Of a stretch of DNA of 64,000 nucleotides, positions 15,978 to 23,926 are shown one piece after another. The DNA is from DASXUG01 sp036504995 (GTDB lineage Bacteria > Pseudomonadota > Gammaproteobacteria > Burkholderiales > Methylophilaceae). The DNA is taken from assembly GCA_036504995.1 (NCBI GenBank), contig DASXUG010000011.1:1-64000 (forward strand). Direction: 5' to 3'. Every line of letters starts with the position of its first letter. The first letter of the stretch is position 1. A model generated the notes under the pieces. It did no database searches. It worked only from the letters and a program-made list of their open reading frames with translations, and was not told where the DNA came from. Both the position numbers and the translations under genes were made by a program.

Positions 15978-18047
15978 ATGAATAAAACACTCTTAACTTT
16001 GGCTTGCGCGGCAATAGCTGCTAATGCAAGCGCAGAAACTCTTAATCTTAATCCTGTCGTCGTCACCGCTACGCGTGTGGAGCAAAATAGCTTCGATTTG
16101 CCAGTAGCCATTGATGTTGTGGATAAAAGCAACATTCAAGATGGTCAGCTGCAAGCAACTTTATCTGAAAGCTTGATTCGTGTGCCAGGTATTACTGCAC
16201 AGAATCGGACGCAACAAGCGCAGGACCCGCAAATCTCTTCTCGTGGCTTTGGTGCGCGTTCTAGTTTTGGTGTACGTGGTATTCGCTTGTATGTCGATGG
16301 TATTCCACTAACGATGCCAGATGGTCAAGGCCAACCTGGGATCGTGGATTTATCCATGATTAAAAGCATAGAGGTTATGCGTGGGCCTTTTTCATCACTG
16401 TATGGCAACTCCTCTGGCGGCGTAATTCAAATGTTCTCTGAAGACGCTCCCAAGACAACAGAGTTGGGCGGTTCCGTCATGTTTGGTAGCTATGCTACAA
16501 AGCGCCAAATTTTGAATGCAGGCGGCTCAGAAGGTAATTTCGAATACATGCTAGATGTTTCAAATTTTGATACCGATGGTTATCGCAATCACAGTGCAAG
16601 TAGCAAGCAGCAAGCAACCGCAAAGTTGAAATTTAACTTTAGTGACTCCACTAAATTAACCACATTAATTAATTGGTTTGACCAATCAGCGCAAGACCCA
16701 CTTGGGTTAACCCGATCAGTGGCATTTACTTCACCTAAAAGCGTTGTTTCTGCTGCAATTAACGCCAATACGCGTGTTGAGAGAAGTCATACGCAAGTAG
16801 GTTTTAATTTAGAGCATACTTTAAACGAGAGCAATACGCTAAATTTGATGACATACGTGGGTACACGCGATAATTTGCAAATTTTGCCAACGAATGCGGC
16901 AGGAACGAACGCACGGGCAAGTCAAATTGCCCGAGATTTTTATGGCGTTGATGTACGTTGGGATAATAAAGGGATTGTGTTTACCAAGCCATATACCGTG
17001 AGTCTAGGTATGAATTATGGTGAGGCAAGTGATGCAAGGTTAGACACGAATGTGTTATCTGGCGGCGCACCAGTGAGTGTTAAAAATCGAGATGAAGATA
17101 ATATCGCCAGAAATTTTGACCAGTATGCACAAGCCAAGCTATCGCTGCTCGATAATGTAGATGTGCATGCAGGCTTAAGGCACACGCGTGTAAATTTAAT
17201 TGTCAAAGATAGATTCACGACTGGTACTGGTAACAATGGCGATAATAGTGGTGGGGTTGAGTATGACAAAACAACGCCAGTGATTGGTGCTACTTGGAAA
17301 GTTAACCCAGCTTTAAATCTGTATGCTAACTATGGCGAAGGGTTTGAAACGCCAACTTTTATTGAGGCAGCATATACCTCTACAAGCGCATATGTACCTA
17401 ATTTGAGTTTGAAACCTAGTCAAAGTAAGAATTACGAAATTGGTGCCAAGGCGTTTCTTAATGATAATACCCGCTTAAATGCGACGGTGTTTAGAACAGA
17501 AACTCAGAATGAGTTGGTTGTTGCAACGATAGACGGTGCAAATCGTGCAATTTATGCGAATGCTAATGATACTTATCGCCAAGGACTAGAGTTGTCTGTG
17601 GACTCTCAACTCCAAAACAACTTGTCTCTATATGGTGCATATACTTATTTAGATGCAAAGTTTGATTCTGCATTTACCAGTGCTAACGGGTTAATTAAAT
17701 CGGGTAACGTTATTTCTGGTACGTATCGTGACCAATTATATGGAGAGCTGGCTTGGAAAGCGCCATCTGTAGGTTTTTCAACAGCTTTTGAAGCACGTTA
17801 CAATAGTAAAGTTTATGTCAATGATACAAATACTGATGCTGCACCTTCATACGCTATTTACAATATCCGCGCTGGCTTTAGCCAAGATATTAACCACTGG
17901 AGTTTTAGTGAATATGTGCGGGTAGAAAATATTTTTGATCGTGATTACATCGGTTCTGTGCGTGTGAATGACAGTAATGCACGCTATTTTGAGCCTGCTG
18001 CAGGGCGCAACTATTTAGTCGGATTGAACGCAGCGTATCGTTTTTAG
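15978..18047 (+). CDS. TonB-dependent outer-membrane receptor
   Basis: A 689-residue receptor with a signal peptide (to about residue 20), TonB box region NPVVVTATR near residue 27, plug domain (about 40-155, with ISSRGFGARSSFGVRGIRLYVDG and VMRGPFSSLYGNSSGG) and a 22-strand barrel ending in Phe (AAYRF), as expected. It resembles FecA-like metal-chelate receptors. The 274-base upstream gap contains a weak Fur-box-like stretch near 15909. Its place beside xoxF and the SoxYZ-like gene raises the possibility of lanthanide-chelate uptake, but iron uptake is equally compatible with the sequence. ATG 15978 gives the best signal peptide. Confidence 0.9.
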   Translation: MNKTLLTLACAAIAANASAETLNLNPVVVTATRVEQNSFDLPVAIDVVDKSNIQDGQLQATLSESLIRVPGITAQNRTQQAQDPQISSRGFGARSSFGVRGIRLYVDGIPLTMPDGQGQPGIVDLSMIKSIEVMRGPFSSLYGNSSGGVIQMFSEDAPKTTELGGSVMFGSYATKRQILNAGGSEGNFEYMLDVSNFDTDGYRNHSASSKQQATAKLKFNFSDSTKLTTLINWFDQSAQDPLGLTRSVAFTSPKSVVSAAINANTRVERSHTQVGFNLEHTLNESNTLNLMTYVGTRDNLQILPTNAAGTNARASQIARDFYGVDVRWDNKGIVFTKPYTVSLGMNYGEASDARLDTNVLSGGAPVSVKNRDEDNIARNFDQYAQAKLSLLDNVDVHAGLRHTRVNLIVKDRFTTGTGNNGDNSGGVEYDKTTPVIGATWKVNPALNLYANYGEGFETPTFIEAAYTSTSAYVPNLSLKPSQSKNYEIGAKAFLNDNTRLNATVFRTETQNELVVATIDGANRAIYANANDTYRQGLELSVDSQLQNNLSLYGAYTYLDAKFDSAFTSANGLIKSGNVISGTYRDQLYGELAWKAPSVGFSTAFEARYNSKVYVNDTNTDAAPSYAIYNIRAGFSQDINHWSFSEYVRVENIFDRDYIGSVRVNDSNARYFEPAAGRNYLVGLNAAYRF

Positions 18048-18069
18048 TCTATGTAAGTAGACGTAGTTT

Positions 18070-18098
18070 AAAAAGCCGTCATTATCGACGGCTTTTTT
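18070..18098 (+). terminator. Rho-independent terminator after the TonB receptor
   Basis: AAAAAGCCGTC (18070-18080) pairs with GACGGCTTTTT (18087-18097) around a six-base loop, followed by further T residues; it lies 23 bases after the receptor stop codon. Confidence 0.92.
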
Positions 18099-18146
18099 AT
18101 TTACAATGGCTTAATCAATGCGAGTGGTTTTCTTAAGGGTTTAAAA

Positions 18147-18530
18147 ATGGCAAATTTAGGGTTTAATCATTACAACATACGTTGCCCACGTCCACTTATG
18201 GAGCAGTTGAAAGCGTTTTATTGTGAGGTGGTCGGTTTGCGTTTGGGCGAACGTCCGCCCTTACGTAGTTTTGGTTATTGGTTGTATGCGGGTGAGAAGG
18301 ATGTGTTGCATCTCTCTGAAACTTCCCCAGAAGAAGTGCGCTCAACTGAAATGCTGACGACGTTTGACCATGTGGCGTTTACCTGCACAGATTATGAGGC
18401 TACGGCCGAGCATCTTAAGCAGTTAGGCATACAGTTCACCACGCGTGAAATTGCTGTGACGCAAACCCAGCAGGTCTTCTTTAGAGACCCAGCAGGGAAT
18501 GGGGTGGAGTTTAATTTTAGGATGGCGTAA
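18147..18530 (+). CDS. VOC family (glyoxalase/dioxygenase-like) protein
   Basis: A 127-residue single-domain vicinal-oxygen-chelate protein with two beta-alpha-beta-beta-beta modules. Possible metal ligands are the His in GFNHYNIR near residue 6, the His in TFDHVAF near 75 and the Glu in NGVEFNF near 122. The FRDPAGNGVEF ending is typical. Members include glyoxalases, dioxygenases and resistance proteins, and the substrate cannot be told from the sequence. It is a single gene, preceded by a terminator. Confidence 0.85.
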   Translation: MANLGFNHYNIRCPRPLMEQLKAFYCEVVGLRLGERPPLRSFGYWLYAGEKDVLHLSETSPEEVRSTEMLTTFDHVAFTCTDYEATAEHLKQLGIQFTTREIAVTQTQQVFFRDPAGNGVEFNFRMA

Positions 18531-18577
18531 TTGTGCGTTAGTGGTTAATACGTAACCTACAATTGCGCGTGTTGGCT

Positions 18578-19612
18578 TTAGGCCACCATACTTGCGCTTT
18601 TAGCAGGTGCGATCGAGACGCGATTTCGCCCTGCATTTTTTGATTGATATAGCGCACTATCTGCGCGTGCAACAAATTCCGTCATGGACTCACCTTGCGT
18701 GTAGCTGGCAACCCCCAGTGAAATGGTAATGTTGGCAATATTTTCATTTTTGAGGCTGTTTTTAATGCTAATCTTTTCAACGGTCGCACGAATTCTGTCG
18801 GCAATGCGTTGTGCCTCTTCGAGTGATGTTTCAGGTAGCAGTAGCACGAACTCCTCACCACCGTAACGCGCTGCAGTTTGAGTCTCTTTTGCATGCGCTT
18901 TTAAGATTTGCGATACTGCTTGAATGACTTTATCCCCAAATAAATGACCGTAGGTGTCGTTGATGCGTTTAAAGAAATCAATATCGGCAATAAGCAGGCT
19001 GGTGCCTTGTGCCTTGGCGCCCGCGATGCAAGCGGCTAGTGCTATATCGAAACCTTTACGATTGATCAGACCAGTCAGGCCATCAGATAGCGCTTCATCT
19101 TTAGCTTTTATAATTTCATTTTTCAATGCCTCGATTTCGCGGGTACTTTCTGCCAGTTGCGCTTTCAGTGAGCCGATGGAGCCTTTAATATTATGGGTTT
19201 GCGCAAATAGGTTGTTGAGGTTTAAGTCGTTCGCCAGATCTTCTTCGCTGATGTCGCCAGCCCATTGCTCTAGGGCCGAACCAAACTTCTCTGCATCCGT
19301 CCCCGCTTTGGATGCGGAATTAGAGATATCGGTCATCACTTTTTGAAAGCCATCACTAACACGTTGTGCAGTTTCATCATCTGCCTCAGCAATATGTTTA
19401 CGGAATATGTCTGTGGTGGACTTTTCGTCTAGCGCCATATTTTTTTTAATTAAATGGTCGACTTCGGTGTTAAGTGCTGCGTTGGTGCCAGCCACATAGT
19501 CATACCAAACGGCATAGCTGATAGGATGTAACGCAGCTTTCTGCTTAGCCATGCGTTGAATAGCTTGTCTCAAATATTCAGCACTTTTTTCCACGCTATG
19601 TTCATACTTCAT
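18578..19612 (-). CDS. Diguanylate cyclase (GGDEF domain), cytoplasmic
   Basis: A 344-residue protein that should make cyclic di-GMP. The first ~170 residues are helical with no membrane segment and end in a coiled coil (about 140-172); the GGDEF domain follows, with DGLTGLINRKGFD, the metal-binding DIDFFKRINDTYGH and the active-site RYGGEEFVLLLP. No inhibitory RxxD motif is obvious five residues before GGEEF. The helical N-terminus resembles that of other soluble diguanylate cyclases of unknown signal. It is a single gene with a 341-base upstream gap. Confidence 0.92.
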   Translation of the reverse strand: MKYEHSVEKSAEYLRQAIQRMAKQKAALHPISYAVWYDYVAGTNAALNTEVDHLIKKNMALDEKSTTDIFRKHIAEADDETAQRVSDGFQKVMTDISNSASKAGTDAEKFGSALEQWAGDISEEDLANDLNLNNLFAQTHNIKGSIGSLKAQLAESTREIEALKNEIIKAKDEALSDGLTGLINRKGFDIALAACIAGAKAQGTSLLIADIDFFKRINDTYGHLFGDKVIQAVSQILKAHAKETQTAARYGGEEFVLLLPETSLEEAQRIADRIRATVEKISIKNSLKNENIANITISLGVASYTQGESMTEFVARADSALYQSKNAGRNRVSIAPAKSASMVA

Positions 19613-19953
19613 AAGAGGCTCTCTTTTATCTCAATATTTTTAATATTCTTGATGAGTGAGGTCTTTGTTTGAATCTATAGATCAACACAATGACTATCCT
19701 CACACATTCTTATTCGCATGCATTTTTTATTCACACGAATCGATAATGGTGTAGAAATCGACTTTATGGATTTCTTGTATAGGGAAGCGCAGGCGGCGGG
19801 GTTTGGGCCTAAGACTTATGCGGTGGTGTTTTTGGCATAAGCAAAAAGATAATTAAATAATCAAATTTAATATCTCTACTATTAAGCCACTATCGGCATT
19901 AGCACTCAATTCTTTAGGTCTTTGAGTGCTAAATTTAAAATAAATATTGATTG
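19613..19953. other. Intergenic region with TTAGCACTC/GAGTGCTAA hairpin
   Basis: This 341-base gap lies upstream of the diguanylate cyclase gene and downstream of moeA. It holds an 11-bp perfect inverted repeat, TTAGCACTCAA (19899-19909) and TTGAGTGCTAA (19922-19932), 22 bases past the moeA stop. The arms equal the CIRCE half-sites but the spacing (16 bases between the nine-base arms, not 9) is wrong for HrcA. A GC-richer 40-codon reading frame at 19718-19840 (plus strand) has no ribosome binding site and I do not call it a gene. Confidence 0.5.
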
Positions 19954-21234
19954 CTAAATAATGCCTTCAAGTAGCTGTACCTGCACTTGAGTGCCAGCCG
20001 CTAGATTACCTACATCCTGAGGCAATACGATGAAGCAACTTGCCTCGCTCATGGAGCGTAAAATACCAGAACCTTGATTGCCCGTGGGTTTGACTTTCCA
20101 CTCACCATCGTGGTCAATAAATAACTGCCCGCGCTGAAACTCTGTGCGTCCAGCCATTTTCTTGATGGCTTCGGTACAGACAACTTTTAGTAATGGTTGT
20201 TGAGGTGGATTCTCTTGCCCCATCAGGTTGAGTAAGGCTTCCCGCACAAATTGATAGAATGAGACCATAGCGGCGACAGGGTTGCCAGGTAAGCCGAAGT
20301 AATGGGCATTGCCAACTTTACCATAGGCGAGGGGGCGGCCTGGTTTCATCGCAATTTTCCAAAACAGAACTTGGCCATGCTTTTCAAGTAACTGCTTCAT
20401 AAAATCTGCTTCACCCACTGATACGCCGCCACTGGTGATTACCACGTCAGCACTTGCTGCGGCATTGATAAGTGCTGTTTCCAGTCGCTCCGGGTTATCG
20501 CCAACCACGCCCATATCAATCACCTCGACTCCCAAGCGGCTAAGCATGCCGAATAAAGTGTAACGATTGCTATCGTAAATTTGCCCCTCTAATAAAGGTT
20601 GGCCGACGCTAATAAGCTCATCGCCCGTTGAGAAAAAAGCAACGCGTAGTTTGCGAAAAACTTGAATTTCCCCAATCCCAAGAGAAGCGATCATGCCTAA
20701 ATCGGCTGGGCGTATAATGTGTCCGACGGGTAATGCGGTTTGCCCTTGTTTTAAATCTTCACCCGCATAACGCACATTCATGGCACGAGCAGGTGGGTTG
20801 CTGAATAGGAGTGAGTCTCCACTTACTTGCACGCGCTCTTGCATAATGACCGTGTCTGCACCTTGTGGTAAAACGGCACCCGTCATAATGCGTACGCACT
20901 CCCCCTTGCTGACAGTGCCTACAAATGGTCTGCCCGCAAATGCAGTGCCGATAATACGTAGCGTAGTTTCGCCTTCTGTCGATGCATCATCTGCGTTATA
21001 TGCATAGCCATCCATCGCAGAATTATTGTGATTGGGAACATTGCATGGCGAGACAATATCTGCGGCTAGCACTCTGCCTAGGGTGCTTCTTAATGCCAAG
21101 CACTCCACAGTTGCGACTGGGCTTAGAAATTGACGTATCAAGCTTCTCGCTTGGTCCACAGGCATGGAGTTCGGGTCGTAGTCATCCATGCAACTGGGGT
21201 TGTGGATGAGATCAGTAAGGGCTTGTGTAGACAT
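19954..21234 (-). CDS. moeA: Molybdopterin molybdenumtransferase MoeA
   Basis: A 426-residue cytoplasmic enzyme that inserts molybdate into adenylylated molybdopterin. Visible motifs are NSAMDGYA near residue 68, the MPT-binding-fold segment ITSGGVSVGEADF near 265, KPGRPLAYG near 297 and FGLPGNPVAAMVSF near 310. The start at ATG 21234 overlaps the end of mobB by 23 bases, as expected in a coupled operon moaA-mobA-mobB-moeA; a longer frame reaches 21285 but adds an atypical N-terminus. It is the last gene of the molybdenum cofactor set that serves the formate dehydrogenase encoded at 27730-33766. Confidence 0.95.
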   Translation of the reverse strand: MSTQALTDLIHNPSCMDDYDPNSMPVDQARSLIRQFLSPVATVECLALRSTLGRVLAADIVSPCNVPNHNNSAMDGYAYNADDASTEGETTLRIIGTAFAGRPFVGTVSKGECVRIMTGAVLPQGADTVIMQERVQVSGDSLLFSNPPARAMNVRYAGEDLKQGQTALPVGHIIRPADLGMIASLGIGEIQVFRKLRVAFFSTGDELISVGQPLLEGQIYDSNRYTLFGMLSRLGVEVIDMGVVGDNPERLETALINAAASADVVITSGGVSVGEADFMKQLLEKHGQVLFWKIAMKPGRPLAYGKVGNAHYFGLPGNPVAAMVSFYQFVREALLNLMGQENPPQQPLLKVVCTEAIKKMAGRTEFQRGQLFIDHDGEWKVKPTGNQGSGILRSMSEASCFIVLPQDVGNLAAGTQVQVQLLEGII

Positions 21235-21778
21235 GAGTGGCTCGAGGAGTGATGTGGTTGATAATAAAAGTTGCGATTTCAACAATATTGTTAAGATCTA
21301 GTACAGGTAAATGACACTCAATCTTTTCATCGCAAGCAACTGCAATAGTTTCTGTTGTAGTAAGTGCTAACAATGGCATGTTCAAGCTGGGTCTATGTAC
21401 TTCTATTTTGGGGATGTCCGCTAGCCTAAAACCTTCGACCAAAATCAAATCGGCATAATTGGTGTTGATTTGGCTAATCAGCTCTGACAGATCGAGTTCA
21501 TCTGTCTCACGAGCAACCCGTGATAGTTCTGTCATCAACGCCACGCGCTTGCTAGAAGCCACCAGGGTTTGTACGGCGCCTGCTTCTCTAATCTGATAGC
21601 TGTCTTTTCCTGGGTGGTCTATATCAAACCTGTGGTGCGCATGTTTAATCACCGATACGCGTACACCACGCGCTGTGAGCTCTGGGATAAGTTGTGTAAT
21701 CAGTGTGGTTTTGCCCGCGTTACTGCCTGCGGCGCAGATGCCTAATACAGGAATAGCGGATTGGTAAGGGTTATGCAT
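21212..21778 (-). CDS. mobB: Molybdopterin-guanine dinucleotide biosynthesis adapter MobB
   Basis: A 188-residue GTP-binding protein with P-loop AGSNAGKTTLITQL near residue 18, the KHAHHRFDIDHPGKDSYQIREAG-type region split around 45-66 and LILVEGF near 112. MobB binds GTP and assists MobA in making the guanine dinucleotide cofactor, although it is not essential for it. The gene overlaps mobA by eight bases and moeA by 23. Confidence 0.93.
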   Translation of the reverse strand: MHNPYQSAIPVLGICAAGSNAGKTTLITQLIPELTARGVRVSVIKHAHHRFDIDHPGKDSYQIREAGAVQTLVASSKRVALMTELSRVARETDELDLSELISQINTNYADLILVEGFRLADIPKIEVHRPSLNMPLLALTTTETIAVACDEKIECHLPVLDLNNIVEIATFIINHITPRATHVYTSPY

Positions 21779-22358
21779 GCTGCAATTTTAATGCTAAAGC
21801 CGCCAAGTCTTCAAAAGTATTCAAATTGACAAAGGCATCGCTGCAATCCGTGAAGTCTACCTCGACATAGCGCAGGCTTTTTTGCCAAGCGCTCACCTTA
21901 CGTTCTCCTTGGGCAATAAACGCTTGCAAGCTAGACAACACTTCCTTTTTACATAAACAACATACAGGATGCGCATCCCCGTCGCTGGTGGCAACGGCGA
22001 TTTGGGCGCCATGCGAATGTAATGCATGCATTAAACGCGCTGCTAAATCTAGAGGCAACAGTGGCGAGTCGCAGGGTACGGTAAGCAAAAACTCATGGTT
22101 AGCTTGTTGCAAGCCTATATAAAAGCCCGCAAGTGGGCCGATAAAGTCAGGTTGCTCATCTTGGAAAACGGGCAGGTTTAAAGTTTGATACTGTGGGATT
22201 TCGCGATTGGCGTTAATTAAAATTTCATCTACTTGTGGTGTTAGGCGCGCAATGATATGAGCAACCAGCGGCTTGTTTTGTAACGGCACTAAGCCCTTAT
22301 CTGCTCCCCCCATACGTGTGGCGCGACCGCCTGCAAGGATAATGCTGGTAATGCCCAT
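21771..22358 (-). CDS. mobA: Molybdenum cofactor guanylyltransferase MobA
   Basis: A 195-residue nucleotidyltransferase that links GMP to molybdopterin to give the MGD cofactor needed by formate dehydrogenase. The N-terminal IILAGGRATRMGGADKGL signature and the metal-binding VPCDSPLLP near residue 93 are clear. Its start codon shares one base with the moaA stop (TAATG), and its end overlaps mobB. Confidence 0.95.
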   Translation of the reverse strand: MGITSIILAGGRATRMGGADKGLVPLQNKPLVAHIIARLTPQVDEILINANREIPQYQTLNLPVFQDEQPDFIGPLAGFYIGLQQANHEFLLTVPCDSPLLPLDLAARLMHALHSHGAQIAVATSDGDAHPVCCLCKKEVLSSLQAFIAQGERKVSAWQKSLRYVEVDFTDCSDAFVNLNTFEDLAALALKLQHA

Positions 22359-23362
22359 TAGCCACCAGTGTGCGACATAAAACGCACGACCGCAGGTGCG
22401 GCACGTTTTAAATCAAAATCATGGCCTTTAGGTTTGATTGTCATGCTATTTACAATCGCCTCGATAATCGGAGCGTCATCGAGGGGATGTGCTCTTAATA
22501 ATGGCATGAGATCTACTTTGTCTTCTTGCCCCAAGCACAAATACAGTTCACCCTTGCATGTGATGCGCACACGGTTACAGGCTTCGCAGAAGTTGTGGCT
22601 ATGAGGCGAGATAAAGCCGATTTTTGTTTCACTGTTTGCCACTTGCCAGTATTTTGCTGGCCCGCCCGTATTGGCGGTGCTAGGGATTAGCGTAAAGCTT
22701 TGCTGTAAGCGGGTGAGGGTGGCTTGGTTGTTTACATAGCTTTCGTTACGTGAGTGGTTGATCTCACCCAGTGGCATTTCTTCGATAAATGAAATATCAA
22801 TCCCTTGTTCAATAGCAAAGTTGACCAATTGCTCCGTTTCATCTTCATTGCTGCCACGCATTAGCACAGTGTTTAGCTTTATGTTATCAAAGCCAACTGT
22901 TTTGGCTGCCTGAATACCTTCAAGCACTTTGCTGAGTTCACCTACGCGCGTAATTTGCTTGAATTTTTCTGCCTCTAAGCTATCAAGGCTAATATTGATA
23001 CGTTTTACGCCTGCTTGTTTTAAAGCCAATGCTTGTTGTGCTAACTGGGAGCCGTTAGTGGTAAGTACTAACTCTTTTAGATCCTCTAGCTTGCCAATTT
23101 CTTGAAATAACCAAATTGCATTTTTGCGCACAAGGGGTTCGCCCCCCGTAATACGTACTTTGCTCACCCCTAAGTCGACAAATATTTTGACTAAACGTGC
23201 GCACTCCTCTAGGCTCAAAACTTCATTTCGAGGCAGAAAAGTCATGTCTTCGCTCATGCAATAGACGCAACGAAAATCGCATCTGTCTGTAATGGATAGA
23301 CGGATGTAGTCTACGGTGCGACCAAATTGGTCTATGAGTTTTTTGTTGTCATGACTGGACAT
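22358..23362 (-). CDS. moaA: GTP 3',8-cyclase MoaA (radical SAM)
   Basis: A 334-residue radical-SAM enzyme that starts molybdenum cofactor synthesis from GTP. The SAM cluster motif CDFRCVYC lies near residue 28, the second 4Fe-4S cluster uses CEACNRVRITC and a later Cys near 262-276, and the chain ends in the conserved Gly-Gly (SHTGG) that MoaC-step chemistry requires. It is the first gene of a tight four-gene molybdenum cofactor operon. No Moco riboswitch is evident in the 85 bases upstream. Confidence 0.96.
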   Translation of the reverse strand: MSSHDNKKLIDQFGRTVDYIRLSITDRCDFRCVYCMSEDMTFLPRNEVLSLEECARLVKIFVDLGVSKVRITGGEPLVRKNAIWLFQEIGKLEDLKELVLTTNGSQLAQQALALKQAGVKRINISLDSLEAEKFKQITRVGELSKVLEGIQAAKTVGFDNIKLNTVLMRGSNEDETEQLVNFAIEQGIDISFIEEMPLGEINHSRNESYVNNQATLTRLQQSFTLIPSTANTGGPAKYWQVANSETKIGFISPHSHNFCEACNRVRITCKGELYLCLGQEDKVDLMPLLRAHPLDDAPIIEAIVNSMTIKPKGHDFDLKRAAPAVVRFMSHTGG

Positions 23363-23447
23363 AAGCTTGCTAGCGATTAATTAAAGCTAATCGGTAATTG
23401 TAAGACTTTAAGTGGCCTGCTACAACCTGCATTCAATAATGTTGAGC

Positions 23448-23846
23448 TCAAGCGTACGTGAGTCCGCATATCTCAGGTGGTGGCAGTGATTGTAACTCTT
23501 CATCATTATAGAGTCTGCCGCGGGTGATAAAGGCTAAGCCACTTCCACAGTCTATTGAGAATGAGCCACTGGAGCCTGGGAGCGCATCTAAAATAGTGTG
23601 CGTGTTTTCACAAAATTGGAAATGACTATGCCCCATATAATAAGTTGCCCCACCAACGACGCCCAATTTGACATCAGAAGGCGTTATTCTAAACTCGTTG
23701 GCTGGCATGCACAGTGGGCCACTACCCTCACAACAGCCGCCAGATTGGTAAAAAACAATTTCCCCGTACTGGGCTGTCAGTTTGGCAATGAGCCCAAGTG
23801 CGGAAGGGGTTGCTGATAATCTGTCTGCCATTTTTATCTCCGCCAT
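23448..23846 (-). CDS. DUF779 family protein, aldehyde dehydrogenase companion
   Basis: A 132-residue protein of the DUF779 family, recognised by FYQSGGCCEGSGPLC near residue 33 and HSHFQF near 73. The double cysteine and histidines suggest metal binding, but no function has been shown that I know of. The family is often encoded right after an AcoD-like aldehyde dehydrogenase, as here, 80 bases away with a hairpin between. An N-terminal in-frame Met at position 6 is an alternative start. Confidence 0.8.
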   Translation of the reverse strand: MAEIKMADRLSATPSALGLIAKLTAQYGEIVFYQSGGCCEGSGPLCMPANEFRITPSDVKLGVVGGATYYMGHSHFQFCENTHTILDALPGSSGSFSIDCGSGLAFITRGRLYNDEELQSLPPPEICGLTYA

Positions 23847-23862
23847 ATCTATATAAATTGAT

Positions 23863-23889
23863 ACAAAAAAGGGCGAGTTGCCTCGCCCT
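23863..23889 (-). terminator. Terminator between aldehyde dehydrogenase and DUF779 genes
   Basis: Read on the minus strand, AGGGCGAG and CTCGCCC pair around a GCAA loop and are followed by six T residues. It lies between the aldehyde dehydrogenase stop and the DUF779 start, so it probably lowers expression of the second gene. Confidence 0.85.
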
Positions 23890-23926
23890 TACATGTTAAC
23901 TGTGTAACGCTATTAACACAAACCGA

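Noticed and set aside
19718..19840. GC-richer 40-codon plus-strand reading frame ending in TYAVVFLA before moeA
   Set aside because: No ribosome binding site, no recognised homolog and no operon context; it could be a remnant, but I cannot support a gene.
19899..19932. A true CIRCE element
   Set aside because: The half-site spacing is 16 bases rather than 9 and no chaperone gene is adjacent.
23363..23447. Moco riboswitch before moaA
   Set aside because: The spacer is only 85 bases and I see no matching structure.
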